A stretch of DNA of 64,000 bases, taken from contig NZ_CP048020.1 in assembly GCF_010365865.1 (NCBI RefSeq), positions 2,790,001 to 2,854,000 on the forward strand, written 5' to 3'. How positions within the stretch are numbered: the first letter of the stretch is position 1; every line of letters starts with the position of its first letter. Under the pieces are notes generated by a model. It saw nothing but the letters and a program-made list of their open reading frames with translations, did no database searches and was not told where the DNA came from. Positions 63,142-64,000 of the stretch are shown here, in pieces. The position numbers and the translations under genes were made by a program. The stretch is from Treponema vincentii (GTDB lineage: Bacteria; Spirochaetota; Spirochaetia; Treponematales; Treponemataceae).

Positions 63142-63978
63142 TTAATTATTCTTCTTTACCTTCTCTTCCGTAACATAGCTTTTTTCGAAACCTTCAATTT
63201 TCTTGATACTATTCAGCCAATAATTTGCTTCGGTGTTATTGGTAAATGGGCCGACTCTTACACGGTGTGTTAATCCGGAAGGTGTCTCTTTAGTAAAGAT
63301 TTCGACCTTCATGTGCTGCGCAGCAAGTTTATCCCGTGCACGTTCAGCGTTAATCCTGCTTGCAAGTGAAGCGGTCTGAACCCAGTAGAGAGTCTGAACC
63401 TGCGGTGCAGCTGGCTTAACTGATGTTTTCGCCTTAGACTTAACGGTAACTGAAGCACCTGATTTTGTAGATTTTTTTTCTTCTACAGGTTTCGGCTGAT
63501 TTTGCACTGCTGCTGCTATCTGCGGCTGCGCGGAGGCATCTTCTTTTTTTGCAGGGGCAGGTCGCTCCTCCGACTGTTCCGGAGCGGTATCAATACCGAT
63601 CTGTTCCGCTAATTCTTTCGGCAAGCCGGAGACATCGGCATCACCCGCCTGTACGGTTAAATCGGAAACGTCAATCCCGTTTGTTTGGGCGCTCTGCCCA
63701 TCAGTCGAAATGATATTTAGATTATTCAGATTGATAATATTCCCGGCAGCAGCGGGTGCATTTCTATCCAATCCCGCGACCCTATCAGGCTCTCGCGCCC
63801 ATGCATCAGGATCTACATTAAGAGCATTCCCAGATGCTTCATACGGAATAGTTTCACCTCCGCCCTGCGCCGATGCGCTATTTCGAGACGGTGAATATAA
63901 AAACAGTGCAATACCGAAAATAATCAATACGAATAAGCTTACCGAAAGGATAACCCATAAGATTTTCTTTTGTTCCAT
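63142..63978 (-). CDS. SPOR-domain membrane protein
   Basis: 278 residues. A short cytoplasmic start (MEQKKIL), one membrane helix (about 8-28: WVILSVSLFVLIIFGIALFLY), a long low-complexity periplasmic linker rich in Ala/Asn/Pro/Lys (about 30-200), and a C-terminal SPOR domain (YWVQTASLASRINAERARDKLAAQ ... HRVRVGPFTNNTEANYWLNSIKK). SPOR domains bind denuded glycan strands at the division septum, so a cell-division or wall role is likely. Start ATG 63978 with GAGG six bases upstream; an in-frame TTG at 63990 is less likely. Confidence 0.9.
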   Translation of the reverse strand: MEQKKILWVILSVSLFVLIIFGIALFLYSPSRNSASAQGGGETIPYEASGNALNVDPDAWAREPDRVAGLDRNAPAAAGNIINLNNLNIISTDGQSAQTNGIDVSDLTVQAGDADVSGLPKELAEQIGIDTAPEQSEERPAPAKKEDASAQPQIAAAVQNQPKPVEEKKSTKSGASVTVKSKAKTSVKPAAPQVQTLYWVQTASLASRINAERARDKLAAQHMKVEIFTKETPSGLTHRVRVGPFTNNTEANYWLNSIKKIEGFEKSYVTEEKVKKNN

Positions 63979-64000
63979 AGCTGTCCTCAAAAACCCTTTT

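Overview
The window looks like chromosome of a treponeme (Spirochaetes). It carries two tandem periplasmic flagellin core genes (flaB) with fliD behind them, treponeme-type lipoproteins, a monocistronic groEL without groES, and a MurA with Asp in place of the catalytic Cys. An oral species of the T. vincentii/medium type is my guess from general composition; the sequence alone does not fix the species. No rRNA, tRNA or CRISPR array was seen.

Layout. 1-4.5 kb: the start of a bacteriohemerythrin gene (cut by the window edge), a DEAH-box helicase and murA, all on the minus strand. 4.5-9.9 kb: a minus-strand flagellar cluster (flaB, flaB, fliD and two small downstream genes) driven by a near-consensus sigma-28 promoter; both flagellin leaders carry a hairpin with GGA in its tetraloop just upstream of the ribosome binding site. 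10-16 kb, plus strand: a lipoprotein with a tyrosine-phosphatase signature, a 964-residue single-span membrane protein, and groEL. 16.3-55.5 kb: the hybrid-cluster-protein gene hcp, split by a complete 37.57-kb Mu-like transposable prophage (16519-54088). 55.5-64 kb: an RRM RNA-binding protein, a TPR lipoprotein, a small unknown protein, pta (minus), trxB, a GH3 beta-N-acetylhexosaminidase, thyX and a SPOR-domain protein (minus).

The prophage is bounded by a 5-bp target duplication (ACCAC), 5'-TG...CA-3' ends and an ACTAGGAA box 18-25 bases in from each end. It reads: left-end sites (phased A-tracts, AAAGGTGGGACAT iterons), a CI/LexA-type repressor facing left, then rightward a Ner-like gene, transposase A, ATPase B (two frameshifts), Gam, GemA, Mor and small early genes. 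Next comes an AT-richer cargo block: HNH nuclease, serine recombinase, tyrosine recombinase and an orphan type I methyltransferase HsdM without hsdR or a full hsdS. The late genes follow: lysis (membrane protein, overlapping Rz/Rz1-like spanins), terminases, portal, MuF with a toxin-like C-terminus, a C39-like peptidase, protease/scaffold with a nested start, decoration and capsid proteins, connectors, contractile sheath and tube, a tail chaperone with a T7 slippery site, tape measure, baseplate and a tail fibre. The fibre ends in a C-type-lectin-like module resembling diversity-generating-retroelement (DGR) targets, with two hairpins directly after it. A D12-class adenine methyltransferase sits next to the right end.

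Points I rate highest: the DGR-like tail fibre (no reverse transcriptase in this window), the paired GGA hairpins in both flagellin leaders, the MuF-nuclease fusion, the recombinase/HsdM cargo, and the exactly resolved insertion that inactivates hcp. Several genes (hcp, muB, perhaps pta and a sigma-region-4-like micro-ORF) carry single extra bases in homopolymer runs; these may be real slippage or sequencing error, and I cannot tell which from the sequence.
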